From: Bacteroidales bacterium
GTDB taxonomy: Bacteria; Bacteroidota; Bacteroidia; Bacteroidales; UBA932
DNA length: 64,000 bases
NCBI GenBank assembly: GCA_017471085.1
Contig: JAFUWW010000011.1
Coordinates: 1 to 64,000 of the forward strand
Direction: 5' to 3'
Program-made: the position numbers and the translations under genes
Shown here: positions 51,363 to 61,195 of the stretch, piece by piece
Layout: each line of letters opens with the position of its first letter
Position numbering within the stretch: position 1 is the stretch's first letter
The notes under the pieces: generated by a model
Told to the model about the DNA's origin: nothing
Databases searched by the model: none
The model's input: only the letters and a program-made list of their open reading frames with translations

Positions 51363-52871
51363 TTATTCGGCTTTTTCGTGCGAGAAGTAGATACCGCCGC
51401 AGAGCTCGATGGTCTCTTTGTAGGTGTCTTTGTAGCCGATCATGGTGAGGGTGTCGCCTACCGCGATGCCGCCTTCTGCGTTTTCAACCCAGTTCTTGCT
51501 GGCGTCGCCGGTGGCGCCGTAACCCGGATAGCAGCCATAGACATAGAGCCTGTTGGTGCCGTCGGTGATATAGAGGTTGCCATACGTCGCGTTGGCGATC
51601 TCATCCACCTTTCCTGTGACCATGTAGTAGACGGTCTTGCTGTCTTCCTTGGCCAGGAATTCGGCGATGGTAACCTCTTCTACGGAGATGCTTTCTTCCA
51701 GCTGGGCGCCGCCCATCTGGGGAGAATCCTTATAGGCTGCACGCTTGCCCACCAGGGTAACGATGTCACCGACCTTCAGACCGGATTTCTCGAAGTCGCC
51801 ATTGGCACCGATGCCATAGACATACATCTCGCCGGAGAAGTCGCGGACATAGACGTTGCCATAGGAAGCGTTGGCTACCTTGGTGATGACACCGGTAACA
51901 CGGTACTGGGTGTCACCTACGGGAGCCTCGAGGAACTCGGCTACGGTAGCGGCGATGATGGCGCCCTTCTGGGCAAGACCCTGCTCGGCCGAATAGTCCT
52001 TGCCGCTCTTGACGGTTTTGAGGACGATGGTGGTGGAACGGTCTCCGCCGGCGTTGGGTTCGGCTTTGAACACGACGGTATTGCCGGCGATGGATTTGAT
52101 GGAGAGCCAGCTCTGGGCATCCTCGGGAATCTCTACATACACGCCGTCACCCTTGTTGTCAAGATTGACGGTGAATTCTCCGCCTTCGATGGGCAGCGTA
52201 GCATCCTCGGGATCCACGGAAGCGACCTTGATCAGGGATTTGTTCACTTTGACCACGGAGACGTCGACCAGCTCCACGGTGCCGTTGTAAGTGGTCTTGG
52301 GACCCTGGACGGTCACCTCGTCACCCACTTCGATTCCGAAGCTGGACCAGGCGTAGGAGCCGGCGGCATTGACGGTACCGTAGATGTAGATTTCGCCGGT
52401 AGCGTCCTGCAGATACCAGTTGCCATAGTTGGTGTTGGCGATCCGGGTGCAGATACCGGTAACCTGATAGGTTTTGCTGTCAGGGCCGGCGATGACCTCG
52501 GCGCAGGTGGCGGGCTGGACAGTGGTGACGCCCTGGATGATGTTGATGTACTGAGTCTTGCCTTCGCAGACAACGGCTACGGTCGCGCTGTTGCCTTCAC
52601 CCGCAGGAGCGGAGAAAGTAATCGTGGAAGAGCCGGCTGAACCGGAAGTGGGGGAGACGGTAAGCCACTGGGGAAGATCGGAAGTATCGATGCTCCAGGA
52701 TCCGGTGGTGGTCATCGTGATGGATGCCGAGTTGGTCTCGTTGCCGGTGGACAGCGAAACATAGGAAGAGGAAACCTGGATTTCGCTCAGAGAATGATCG
52801 GCCTCTTTTTCACAACCGGCAGCGACGGCGAGGGTTGCAAGAAGGGAAGCAAAAATATACTTGAGTTTCAT
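51363..52871 (-). CDS. Lipoprotein with BACON domain and three OB-fold-like modules
   Basis: 502 aa; lipobox AAGC (Cys20). A BACON domain (about 30-115: LSTGNETNSASITMTTTGSW, GNSATVAVVC) is followed by an OB-fold module (TYQVTGICTRIANTNYGNWY, LQDATGEIYIYG), a second BACON-like segment (ATLPIEGGEFTVNL), and two further OB modules (TQYRVTGVITKVANASYGNV; VYYMVTGKVDEIANATYGNL). Encoded 18 bp after the TonB receptor, in the position a substrate-binding surface lipoprotein would take. Nucleic-acid or glycan binding is inferred from the folds only. Confidence 0.8.
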   Translation of the reverse strand: MKLKYIFASLLATLAVAAGCEKEADHSLSEIQVSSSYVSLSTGNETNSASITMTTTGSWSIDTSDLPQWLTVSPTSGSAGSSTITFSAPAGEGNSATVAVVCEGKTQYINIIQGVTTVQPATCAEVIAGPDSKTYQVTGICTRIANTNYGNWYLQDATGEIYIYGTVNAAGSYAWSSFGIEVGDEVTVQGPKTTYNGTVELVDVSVVKVNKSLIKVASVDPEDATLPIEGGEFTVNLDNKGDGVYVEIPEDAQSWLSIKSIAGNTVVFKAEPNAGGDRSTTIVLKTVKSGKDYSAEQGLAQKGAIIAATVAEFLEAPVGDTQYRVTGVITKVANASYGNVYVRDFSGEMYVYGIGANGDFEKSGLKVGDIVTLVGKRAAYKDSPQMGGAQLEESISVEEVTIAEFLAKEDSKTVYYMVTGKVDEIANATYGNLYITDGTNRLYVYGCYPGYGATGDASKNWVENAEGGIAVGDTLTMIGYKDTYKETIELCGGIYFSHEKAE

Positions 52872-52889
52872 AAGATTGCCGATGATTTA

Positions 52890-55800
52890 TTAGTTGAACA
52901 GATATTTGATACCGATGGAAGCATACCAGCACTGGCTGAGAGCATGGAGCGGTACGAAGGTCTGGGTGTTGCCGGAGATGGAGGAAGGAGTGGAGAAAGT
53001 GGCATAGCCTTCTTTGTCGACACCTTCATACTTGAGGATGCGGGCCTCGGAACCGATGGCCGGATTCAGGTACTTGGAAACGCCCCAGCTGGAGTTGAAC
53101 AGGTTCATCAGGTTCTTGAGGTCCAGGCTGAGCTGCAGGGTGTTGGTGGTGTTGCCGATCTTCACGGTGAAGTCGTGCTTGTAGCTGAGGTCGATGCGGT
53201 GTACCCAGGGGGAATACAGGCTGTAAGCCTCAGCGTACTGGCCCTGGTGCTTGCTCAGGTAAGCATCGTTGTGGACATAGTCCATGAAGCGGGTCTGGTC
53301 GTCCTGGGAGACGAAGCGGAACTGGCCGCCGGTAACCTCGGCATCGGTAGGGATATAGATGGCGTCGTAGTTGTAGCCGTCGCCGTTCATATCGTTGGTG
53401 GTCATGTAAGAGTAGTTGTTGCCACCCTTCCAGGCTTCGTAGATGAGGCTGTAGTGGTTGCCGCTCTTGTCATGATGGGTAGCGGAAGCGACCACACGGT
53501 CCGGAGTCACATACTGGGAGTTGTGCAGCGGAATGTAGTTGGGACCCATGGAGGTGGGAACATAGGTGAAGGCCGATTCGGCTGCGGAACCAGGCATACC
53601 GGTGATTTCCTTGCTCACGGTGTGGGTGTAGGCGGCCATGAAGCTCAGGCTCTCGACGGGCTGGATGTTCACGGTTACGTTGGCGCTCCAGCCATAACCC
53701 TTGCTGGTGTTCTCCAGGACGAATGCCTTGGTGTTGTTGCGGAAGTTTTCGGGATAGACCGGACGGTTGTCGGCGCCGTTGAAGCGGGCGAAACCGCGGA
53801 CGTCAGACATGCTCCAGTCGGAGATGGAGACGGCGTTGATGGTCTTGTTGAAGATACCTTCGGCAGTGATGCTGAACGGGAAGGAGGTCGGGAAGGTATA
53901 GTCGAAGGCGAGGGAGGTCTTCCATACCTGCGGCATCTTGAAGCGGGGATCCACGGCGTTTACAGCGGAAGGGACGGTGCCGTCCTCGGGCTTGACGGTG
54001 GTAGGATAACCCAGGCCCTGGAGTTTGTTCAGGAGGGCCTCGATGGTGGCCTTGCCGTTAGCGTCGGTCACGAGACCGCCGGCGAAGGTGTCCATGGAGA
54101 AGCCGCGGGCGGCGGCGTTCTTGGCGTTGATCTGGGCCTGATACTGTACCAGACCGCCGTTGGTAGGCATGTTGGTGAAGAACACCAGAGGCAGACGGCC
54201 GCTGAACAGGCCGGTACCGCCGCGGACCTTCAGGCTCTTGTTGCCGAAGACATCCCAGGTGAAGCCCACGCGCGGCGAGAAGGTAACCTTGGCCGTAGGC
54301 CACTTGCCGGTGTCGATATTGGTCTCGGCATAGTTGTAGGCCTTCGGATAATACTTGAGTTCCTGGATGGCCTTGTTGGTCATCAGGTCGCTGTTGTTGA
54401 AGAACAGGCCGTCGATACGGGTACCGTAGGTGAGCTTGAAGTTGTCAGAGACGTTCCATTCATCCTGCAGGTAGAGACCGGCCTTGTAGAACTGGACACG
54501 GGCAGCGGGCTTCTGTTCGCCGTCGTAACCGTAGGTAAGGTCGACGATTTCTGGAACGGCGCCGTTGATGAAGTCGTCCACGGAGTTGTAGCGGTAGTAA
54601 CCGGTACCGTTGCGCATGTACTGGTTGTCGGCCATCTGATACTCGAAGTTGACGCCGGCCGTGACCTTGTGGTTGCCAAGATACCAGGTGAGGTCGTCCT
54701 TCACGTTGGCCACCGTGTTGTGAACGGCGTTGTTCCAGGTGAAGAGCTCGTAACCCAGGGCCATGTAGTTGTTGTCACCGCCGTCCAGGATGTCGATAAA
54801 CGGGAACTCCTCGGAGTTGGTGCCGCGCACGTCGTCCAGCTTGGAGAAGGTGGCCAGGAACTGGTTGGAGAGGTTGTCGGTAAGACGGCTGTTCAGGTCC
54901 AGGGACCAGGTGCTCACCAGGTTCTGCATGGAATACATGGAGTTGGCGAAGGACATGGAGTACTGGGACATACGGCCGCCGGACATACGGGTACCGCCGT
55001 CCATGGAAGTGGCGTTGGGGCTGTTCCAGACGTTGTTCAGCGTGTAGTTGTAGCGCAGGGCCAGGTGGTGCTTGGAAGTGATGTTCCAGTCTACGCGGGC
55101 CAGGATCTTGGCGTTGGACTCGTTGGCCGGAAAGTCGGTGTAGGAACCGGTGTCATAGCCATACTTCTGGGCGACATGGTTCTTTACGCGCTCCAGGTCG
55201 GAGAGGGTGGTGCGGGAGATGAAATCGTCGGGAACGGCCTTGCCGTTTTCGGAGCCTCTCCAGCGGTTCACGATGGAGGGAACCTTGGAGTATTCGGCGT
55301 TCACGAAGAAGAAGAGCTTGTTCTTGACGATGGGGCCGCCGAGGGTGAAACCGTAGGTGGTGCTGCGGTTCACGGCGCGGGCGCCGGAAATCTGCTCACC
55401 GTCCACTGCGTCGCCCTGCATGTTCTCGTTCTTGTGATAGACATAGGCGGTGCCGCGGAAGGTGTTGGTACCGGACTTGGTGATGGCGTTCACGCCGCCG
55501 CCGATGAAGTTGGTCTGACGTACGTCGTACGGGCTGATCACAACCTGGAGTTCCTCGATGGCGTCGATGGAGATCGGGTTGCCGCCGCCGGGCAGGTTGG
55601 AGCTGAGGCCGAAGTTGTTGTTGAAGTTGGCGCCGTCAACGGTGAAGTTGGCGAGACGGCCGTCGGAACCGGCGAAGCTCATGCCGTTGCCGCCGTAAGG
55701 AGAGAGGCGGGTGACGTCGGTGATGCTGCGGTTAACGGTAGGGATGGCTGTAATCTGGCCGCTGTTGATGTTGGTCACGGCACCGGTGCGCTCCTGGGAA

Positions 55801-56192
55801 TTGAACTTGGAGGCGGCATCGGCAATGACCACGGTGCCTTGCAGCATTTCGCTGGATTCGGCAATCTGGGCATTCAGACTGAAGGTTTCTGCCAGCTGCA
55901 GGGTGACACCGGTGTAGGAGGCATCCTGGAAGCCCAGGCAGGTGAAGTCCACCTTGTAGGGACCGCCGGTACGCATACCCTGGATGGTATAACGACCGTC
56001 GGCATTGGTGACAGCGTAATAGACGGTACCGGAGGGCTCGTGCTGAGCCATGACGGCAGCGCCTACTACCGGTTCGCCGTTCTGGTCCACCACGCGGCCG
56101 CTAAGGGCGGACGTAGTGACCTGAGCAAATGCGACAACGCCCGCAAACATAGCGATGCATGCGAGCAAAAGGCTTTTGAAAGCGTTTCTCAT
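52890..56192 (-). CDS. TonB-dependent outer-membrane receptor, Oar-like
   Basis: 1100 aa. Signal peptide ending AFAQ, a carboxypeptidase-regulatory-like domain (ALSGRVVDQNGEPVVGAAVM), then a plug (SITDVTRLSPYGGNGMSFAG) and a large beta-barrel ending in aromatic Phe-Asn (GIKYLFN). No SusC signature or SusD partner; it resembles Oar/adhesive TonB receptors. It probably imports or handles a large ligand bound by the adjacent lipoprotein. Divergent from the 56393 operon across 200 bp. Confidence 0.92.
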   Translation of the reverse strand: MRNAFKSLLLACIAMFAGVVAFAQVTTSALSGRVVDQNGEPVVGAAVMAQHEPSGTVYYAVTNADGRYTIQGMRTGGPYKVDFTCLGFQDASYTGVTLQLAETFSLNAQIAESSEMLQGTVVIADAASKFNSQERTGAVTNINSGQITAIPTVNRSITDVTRLSPYGGNGMSFAGSDGRLANFTVDGANFNNNFGLSSNLPGGGNPISIDAIEELQVVISPYDVRQTNFIGGGVNAITKSGTNTFRGTAYVYHKNENMQGDAVDGEQISGARAVNRSTTYGFTLGGPIVKNKLFFFVNAEYSKVPSIVNRWRGSENGKAVPDDFISRTTLSDLERVKNHVAQKYGYDTGSYTDFPANESNAKILARVDWNITSKHHLALRYNYTLNNVWNSPNATSMDGGTRMSGGRMSQYSMSFANSMYSMQNLVSTWSLDLNSRLTDNLSNQFLATFSKLDDVRGTNSEEFPFIDILDGGDNNYMALGYELFTWNNAVHNTVANVKDDLTWYLGNHKVTAGVNFEYQMADNQYMRNGTGYYRYNSVDDFINGAVPEIVDLTYGYDGEQKPAARVQFYKAGLYLQDEWNVSDNFKLTYGTRIDGLFFNNSDLMTNKAIQELKYYPKAYNYAETNIDTGKWPTAKVTFSPRVGFTWDVFGNKSLKVRGGTGLFSGRLPLVFFTNMPTNGGLVQYQAQINAKNAAARGFSMDTFAGGLVTDANGKATIEALLNKLQGLGYPTTVKPEDGTVPSAVNAVDPRFKMPQVWKTSLAFDYTFPTSFPFSITAEGIFNKTINAVSISDWSMSDVRGFARFNGADNRPVYPENFRNNTKAFVLENTSKGYGWSANVTVNIQPVESLSFMAAYTHTVSKEITGMPGSAAESAFTYVPTSMGPNYIPLHNSQYVTPDRVVASATHHDKSGNHYSLIYEAWKGGNNYSYMTTNDMNGDGYNYDAIYIPTDAEVTGGQFRFVSQDDQTRFMDYVHNDAYLSKHQGQYAEAYSLYSPWVHRIDLSYKHDFTVKIGNTTNTLQLSLDLKNLMNLFNSSWGVSKYLNPAIGSEARILKYEGVDKEGYATFSTPSSISGNTQTFVPLHALSQCWYASIGIKYLFN

Positions 56193-56281
56193 AAGGTTTT
56201 AAAAGAATAAATATTGGTACAACAGTATTCGCTAACCAAAATACGGTCGCGAATATACGACCTTTTTTTGATAATCGGAAA

Positions 56282-56309
56282 TTTTCTCCCCTAATAATAT
56301 AGGGGAAAA
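56282..56309. promoter_or_regulatory. Hairpin in the divergent control region
   Basis: CCCCTA (56288-56293) / TAGGGG (56300-56305), extended by T4/A4, lies midway between the divergent TonB and BACON genes. A shorter alternative GGGG-aaaa-CCCC overlaps its right arm. Possible operator or attenuator. Confidence 0.4.
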
Positions 56310-56322
56310 CCCCGTATTTCCG

Positions 56323-56354
56323 TTTGGATAAAAAGGGGAAAAAACCTATATTTG
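56323..56354 (+). promoter_or_regulatory. Promoter of the BACON/nuclease operon (TTTG-N20-TATATTTG)
   Basis: TTTG 56323-56326 and TATATTTG 56347-56354, 38 bp before the ATG at 56393. Confidence 0.8.
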
Positions 56355-56392
56355 TAGATGTGAAGAAATAACAACTAAAATTATAACTGGTT

Positions 56393-59300
56393 ATGAAATT
56401 CAAATCTATTCTATTGGCATTCCTTGCCGGCGCAGCAGCGCTCGTTTCCTGCCAGCAGCAGGAAGATCTGGGCCCCGCGAAGGTGAGCGTCGCCCCCGAG
56501 GAACTCACTTTCTCGGCCGAAGGCGGCAGCAAAGCGGTGGAACTCACCGCCACCAGGGACTGGATTGTCACAACCCCCGACTGGATCGCGGCGGACGTGG
56601 TCAAAGGCGAAGGCAGCACCAAGCCTTTCACCGTTTCCATCACCGTCAATCCCAACAAGGAGAACGACCGTACCGGTAACGTGGTCTTCTCCATCGGCCT
56701 GGCCAAAAAGACCGTCGTGGTTCGCCAGGCAGGCGAAAAGGGCGCTGTCCAGCTGGGCGACGGCACCAAGGAGAATCCTTATACCGTGGCCGGCGTAATC
56801 GCATACCTGGAAGAGCTGGGGGCCGATGTCACCAGTCCCGAAAAGGTGTACGTGAAGGGTAAGGTCGCCACCATCTCGGAAGAGTTCGGCGCCCAGTACG
56901 GCAACGGCAGTTTCACCATTTCCGACAGCGGCGAATCCACGGGAGACCTCTTCACCGCCTATCGCGTCTATTATCTCGGCAATAAGAAATGGACCGAGAA
57001 GGACGCCCAGATCAAGCAGGGCGACGACGTGATCCTCTTCGGCAACGTGGTCAACTACAAGGGCAACACCCCCGAAACTTCGCAGGGCAACGCCTTCCTG
57101 TACAGCCTCAACGGCGAAAACAGGGGCGGTGACAATCCCGACGTCCCCACCGGCGATCCTGAGGGCTCCGGCACCCAGGCCGATCCGTTCAACGTGGCGG
57201 CGGCCCTCGATGCCGTCAAGGGCCTCACCTGGACCTCCAACGAAGCATACGACAAAGTGGGTCCTTACTATGTGAAGGGCAAGGTCAGCCGGGTTTCCGA
57301 AGAATACGGCGCCCAGTACGGCATCGGCACCTTCTACATTTCGGACGACGGCAGCTCCAGCAACGAGTTCTACGTGTACCGTGCGCTTTATCTCGGCAAC
57401 AAGAAATGGGCGAACGGCGATACGCAGATCAAGGCGGGCGACGAAGTGGTCATCTACGGTGAACTCATGAACTACCGCGGCAACACGCCCGAGACCGTGC
57501 AGAACTCCGCCTACCTCTACTCCCTGAACGGCAAGACCGAAGGCGGCAGTTCGGAGACCCCGGACTACAGCAACGCTCCTGCCAAGACGGTGGCGGAATT
57601 CATCTCTGCGGCCGATGCAGGAAACTACTACAAGCTCACCGGTACGGTGTCCCGGTTCAACGCCCAGTACTGCAGCTTCGACCTCACCGACGAGAGCGGT
57701 ACCATCTATGTGTACAGCGTGGACAACAAGGCCGACTGGAGCAGCAAGATTTCCAACGGCGGCACCGTGACCATCGCCGGCAAATACCAGTACTACGAGA
57801 AGAACCAGCAGCACGAGGTAGTCAACGCCTATATCCTCTCGTTCGAGGCTTCCGGCTCTCCTGAAACGCCGGACTTCAGCAACGCTCCTGCCAAGACGGT
57901 GGCGGAATTCATCTCTGCGGCCGATGCGGAGAACTACTACAAGCTCAGCGGTACCGTTTCCAAGTTCAACGCCCAGTACTGCAGCTTCGACCTCACCGAC
58001 GAGAGCGGCACCATCTACGTATACAGCGTGGACAACAAGGCCGACTGGAGCAGCAAGATTTCCAACGGTGGCACCGTGACCATCGCCGGCAAGTACCAGT
58101 ACTATGAGAAGAACCAGCAGCATGAGGTAGTCAACGCCTATATCCTTTCGTTCCAGGCTTCCGACAACCCGGACAATCCCGACAATCCCGGAACGGGCAC
58201 CTACGCCAGCAATGTGGACTGGGAGCTGACGAATGTGGCCTATGCCCAGGATGCCGTGGTGAACGGTGAAGAGGGCGTGAAAATCCTCAAGCTCGGCACC
58301 GGTTCCAAGGCCGGTACGGCCACCTTCCCGGTCCCGGCCGACGCCACCACCCTTTCCTTCTACGCCATTTCCTGGAACAAGGCTCCTGCAACGCTGACCG
58401 TCAAGCTGGACGGCACCGTGATCAAGACCCTTGAACCTGCCGCCAACAGCGGCCTGGCAGGCAATTCTCCTTATACCCTCACCGTAACGGAAGCCGACCA
58501 CTACACGCTCAGCCTGGTTCCCGCTTCCGGCGTACAGGCCAACTATGCCTGGGCTGGTCCCGCCTTCAAGCTCATGTCTGCAGGCACCAAGACCGTGGAG
58601 GTTACCACCGAGGGCAGCAACAATCCCCGCGTGGCCCTGTTCGGCATCCAGGCCGGAGACGGCTCCTCCACTCCGGACCAGCCCGACCAGCCGGACCAGC
58701 CGGATCAGCCCGACCAGCCGTCCGGTGAAGCTTCCGGTTCCGGCACCGAGGCCAGCCCGTACAATGTGGCTGCCGCCATCGACGCCGTCAAGAACCTGAC
58801 CTGGACCTCCAACACCGTCTATGACAAGGTGGGTCCCTATTATGTGAAGGGCAAGATCAGCCGGATCGCCAAAGACGGTGAATTCTCCACCCAGTTCGGC
58901 AACGCCACCTTCTTCATCTCCGACAACGGCGCTGCCGAAAACGAGTTCGAGGCCTACAGGGTTCTCTATCTCGGCAACCGGAAATGGGCCGATGGCGACA
59001 AGCAGGTCAAGGTGGGCGACGAAGTGGTCGTCTACGGCGAACTCATGAACTACAAGGGCAACACGCCCGAAACCGTGCAGAACACCGGTTACCTCTATTC
59101 CCTGAACGGCGAGAAGGCCGGCGGCGACACGCCCGACCAGCCGGATCAGCCCGACCAGCCGTCCACCGATGGCGAGTACGACAGCGCCGTCACCTGGACG
59201 CTGAATGCATCGGCCTATGACGATATCGGCGCCGTCGTGAACGGTACGGAAGGGGTCAAGGTACTGAAGCTCGGAACTTCCTCCAAGACAGGTTCCGCCA

Positions 59301-61171
59301 CCCTGAACCTGCCGGAAGGTACCACTTCCCTCACTTTCTATGCGGTTTCCTGGAAGGGAGAATCCACCCAGCTCCTGTTCCTTGCCGACGGTAACGAGGT
59401 CGCCTATGTCGAGCCTGCCGGAAACGAAGGCCTGGCCGGGAACACCACCTATCAGCTGACGGTAACGAGCGCCGACAAGTACACCGTCACCTTCCCCGCC
59501 ACCAACTCCATCGAGGTGGTGACGAACGGCAGCAAGAAGCGTGCGGCCCTGTTCGGCATCAAGCCCGGCAATGAGACCGGCGGAAACACCGGCGGACGCC
59601 CCGTAGCTTCTTCCGTGGCCGATTTCCTCTCCGCGGAACCTTCTGAGACCCAGGTCTATCAGCTCACCGGTATCATCTCCAACATCACCAACAACCGCTA
59701 CGGCTATTTCGACCTCATCGACGCCACCGGCAGCGTGTATGTGAAGGGCCTTACCTATACCAACCTGGGCTATGGCGCCACCAACGACCAGAGCTTCGGC
59801 CCGATGGTGCTGAAAGAGGGTGACAACATCACCATTGCCGGCTATCGCGGCAGCTTCAACTATGCTCCGCAGATGGAATACGCCTACTTCGTGCGGAAGA
59901 ATGCCAGCGGCAACGGCAGCAGCACCGTCCCCGGCGCCAAGGGTGACGGCTCCCAGGCCAATCCGTTCAACGTGGCCGCAGCCATCAATGCCACCGCGCC
60001 TCTCACCTGGACCTCCAGCAGCAACTACGACAAGGCCGGTCCTTACTATATCAAGGGCATTATCAGCCGGGTTGCCAGCAAGGGAACCTTCACCGAAGGC
60101 GGCACTTATGGCAATGCTTCCTTCTACATCTCCGACGACGGCACCCAGGAAAAGGAGTTCTACTGCTTCCGCATCCTGTACTTTGACAATGTCAAATACA
60201 CCGGCGGCACCGACATCAAGGCCGGAGACGAGGTCGTCGTCTCTGCCGAAATCATGAACTATCAGGGCAAGACCCCGGAGACGGTATCCGGCAAGGGCTA
60301 CCTCGTGAGCCTGAACGGCGCCACATCCGGCGGTTCCGGCAACCAGGAACCCGACCCTGATTCCACTCCGGACTACAACAATGCCCCGGCCAAGACCGTG
60401 AGCGAGTTTATCACGGCGGCCGATACGGAAACCTATTATAAGCTCACCGGAACCGTTTCCGGATTCAATTCCAACTATTGCAGTTTCGACCTCACCGACG
60501 CCTCCGGCACCATCTATGTCTATTCCGTAGACAACAAGGCCGATTGGAGCAGCAAGATCTCCGACGGAGGTACCGTGACCCTCGCCGGCAAGTATCAGTA
60601 CTACGAGAAGAATCAGCAGCACGAAGTGGTGAATGCCCAGATCCTCTCCTTCGAAGCCGGCTCCACGCCCGACCCCGGTCCGGATCCTACTCCGAGTGGT
60701 GATGCTGTAACGCTTTCCTTCCCGGATGATAACAGCGCCAACAACGGAACCAGTTCATACACGGCTGATTGGACAGCAACAAGTGGCAATTATAGTTGGA
60801 CCATCTCTAATTTTAACAATAATAAATGGGGAAATAGCTGGTCCTATATCAAGTGCGGAAGAAAGAATAATGATTCCGTTGCCTCTATCGCCACCGCCCA
60901 GGCTTTGTCTTCATCCATCAGCACTGTAGTCGTAACGGTGGATAAGATTTTGGATGCATCCAAGATTAATTCTACTAAACTGATTGTTGCAAGTGATGCG
61001 GCATTCTCTTCCAATGTTCAGGAGATTCCCGTAACGGTTTCTGCTGCAGGGGACATTACTTACACCGTGGCGACGCCGGCCGCCAACAGCTATTATAAAC
61101 TGGTATTTGATTGTGCCTCGCATACCGCGAATGGTATTATTCAGATATCCAAGATCGTTTATAATCCTTAA
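56393..61171 (+). CDS. Giant modular lipoprotein: BACON domain plus tandem OB-fold-like modules
   Basis: 1592 aa; lipobox LVSC (Cys20). Order: BACON (about 25-115); module A (DPFNVAAALDAVKGLTWTS type) at about 125-250, 257-378, 781-905 and 1183-1315; module B (APAKTVAEFISAADAGNYYK type) at about 389-486, 491-590 and 1325-1425; a jelly-roll-like module C at about 602-750 and 926-1060; one variant OB module at about 1072-1180; and a distinct AT-richer C-terminal domain (about 1436-1592). Linkers are PDQ or PDPGPDPTP repeats. A and B look like nucleic-acid-type OB-folds (YYVKGKVSRV, YYKLTGTVS). Likely an extended surface binding protein; ligand unknown. Confidence 0.82.
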   Translation: MKFKSILLAFLAGAAALVSCQQQEDLGPAKVSVAPEELTFSAEGGSKAVELTATRDWIVTTPDWIAADVVKGEGSTKPFTVSITVNPNKENDRTGNVVFSIGLAKKTVVVRQAGEKGAVQLGDGTKENPYTVAGVIAYLEELGADVTSPEKVYVKGKVATISEEFGAQYGNGSFTISDSGESTGDLFTAYRVYYLGNKKWTEKDAQIKQGDDVILFGNVVNYKGNTPETSQGNAFLYSLNGENRGGDNPDVPTGDPEGSGTQADPFNVAAALDAVKGLTWTSNEAYDKVGPYYVKGKVSRVSEEYGAQYGIGTFYISDDGSSSNEFYVYRALYLGNKKWANGDTQIKAGDEVVIYGELMNYRGNTPETVQNSAYLYSLNGKTEGGSSETPDYSNAPAKTVAEFISAADAGNYYKLTGTVSRFNAQYCSFDLTDESGTIYVYSVDNKADWSSKISNGGTVTIAGKYQYYEKNQQHEVVNAYILSFEASGSPETPDFSNAPAKTVAEFISAADAENYYKLSGTVSKFNAQYCSFDLTDESGTIYVYSVDNKADWSSKISNGGTVTIAGKYQYYEKNQQHEVVNAYILSFQASDNPDNPDNPGTGTYASNVDWELTNVAYAQDAVVNGEEGVKILKLGTGSKAGTATFPVPADATTLSFYAISWNKAPATLTVKLDGTVIKTLEPAANSGLAGNSPYTLTVTEADHYTLSLVPASGVQANYAWAGPAFKLMSAGTKTVEVTTEGSNNPRVALFGIQAGDGSSTPDQPDQPDQPDQPDQPSGEASGSGTEASPYNVAAAIDAVKNLTWTSNTVYDKVGPYYVKGKISRIAKDGEFSTQFGNATFFISDNGAAENEFEAYRVLYLGNRKWADGDKQVKVGDEVVVYGELMNYKGNTPETVQNTGYLYSLNGEKAGGDTPDQPDQPDQPSTDGEYDSAVTWTLNASAYDDIGAVVNGTEGVKVLKLGTSSKTGSATLNLPEGTTSLTFYAVSWKGESTQLLFLADGNEVAYVEPAGNEGLAGNTTYQLTVTSADKYTVTFPATNSIEVVTNGSKKRAALFGIKPGNETGGNTGGRPVASSVADFLSAEPSETQVYQLTGIISNITNNRYGYFDLIDATGSVYVKGLTYTNLGYGATNDQSFGPMVLKEGDNITIAGYRGSFNYAPQMEYAYFVRKNASGNGSSTVPGAKGDGSQANPFNVAAAINATAPLTWTSSSNYDKAGPYYIKGIISRVASKGTFTEGGTYGNASFYISDDGTQEKEFYCFRILYFDNVKYTGGTDIKAGDEVVVSAEIMNYQGKTPETVSGKGYLVSLNGATSGGSGNQEPDPDSTPDYNNAPAKTVSEFITAADTETYYKLTGTVSGFNSNYCSFDLTDASGTIYVYSVDNKADWSSKISDGGTVTLAGKYQYYEKNQQHEVVNAQILSFEAGSTPDPGPDPTPSGDAVTLSFPDDNSANNGTSSYTADWTATSGNYSWTISNFNNNKWGNSWSYIKCGRKNNDSVASIATAQALSSSISTVVVTVDKILDASKINSTKLIVASDAAFSSNVQEIPVTVSAAGDITYTVATPAANSYYKLVFDCASHTANGIIQISKIVYNP
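57571..58164 (+). repeat. 309-bp tandem duplication inside the giant lipoprotein gene
   Basis: 57571-57855 and 57880-58164 are nearly identical over 285 bp (309-bp period, 103 residues), with mostly synonymous differences. A third, older relative starts near 60367. Confidence 0.9.
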
Positions 61172-61195
61172 TCTTAATTGTTTATAGGTTCGCTT

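Noticed and set aside
52794..56210. Long + strand open frame opposite the TonB receptor
   Set aside because: The reverse strand encodes a complete TonB receptor with signal peptide, plug and barrel; the + frame has no recognisable motif.
58675..58722. PDQ-repeat DNA as a mobile element
   Set aside because: Short Pro-Asp-Gln linker repeats between domains are common in surface proteins and show no palindromic structure.
56411..60622. Very long open frame on the reverse strand opposite the giant lipoprotein gene
   Set aside because: Repetitive, Val/Gly/Asp-rich low-complexity product with no domain; it is the antisense shadow of a GC-rich repetitive gene whose + strand shows signal peptide, domains and promoter.
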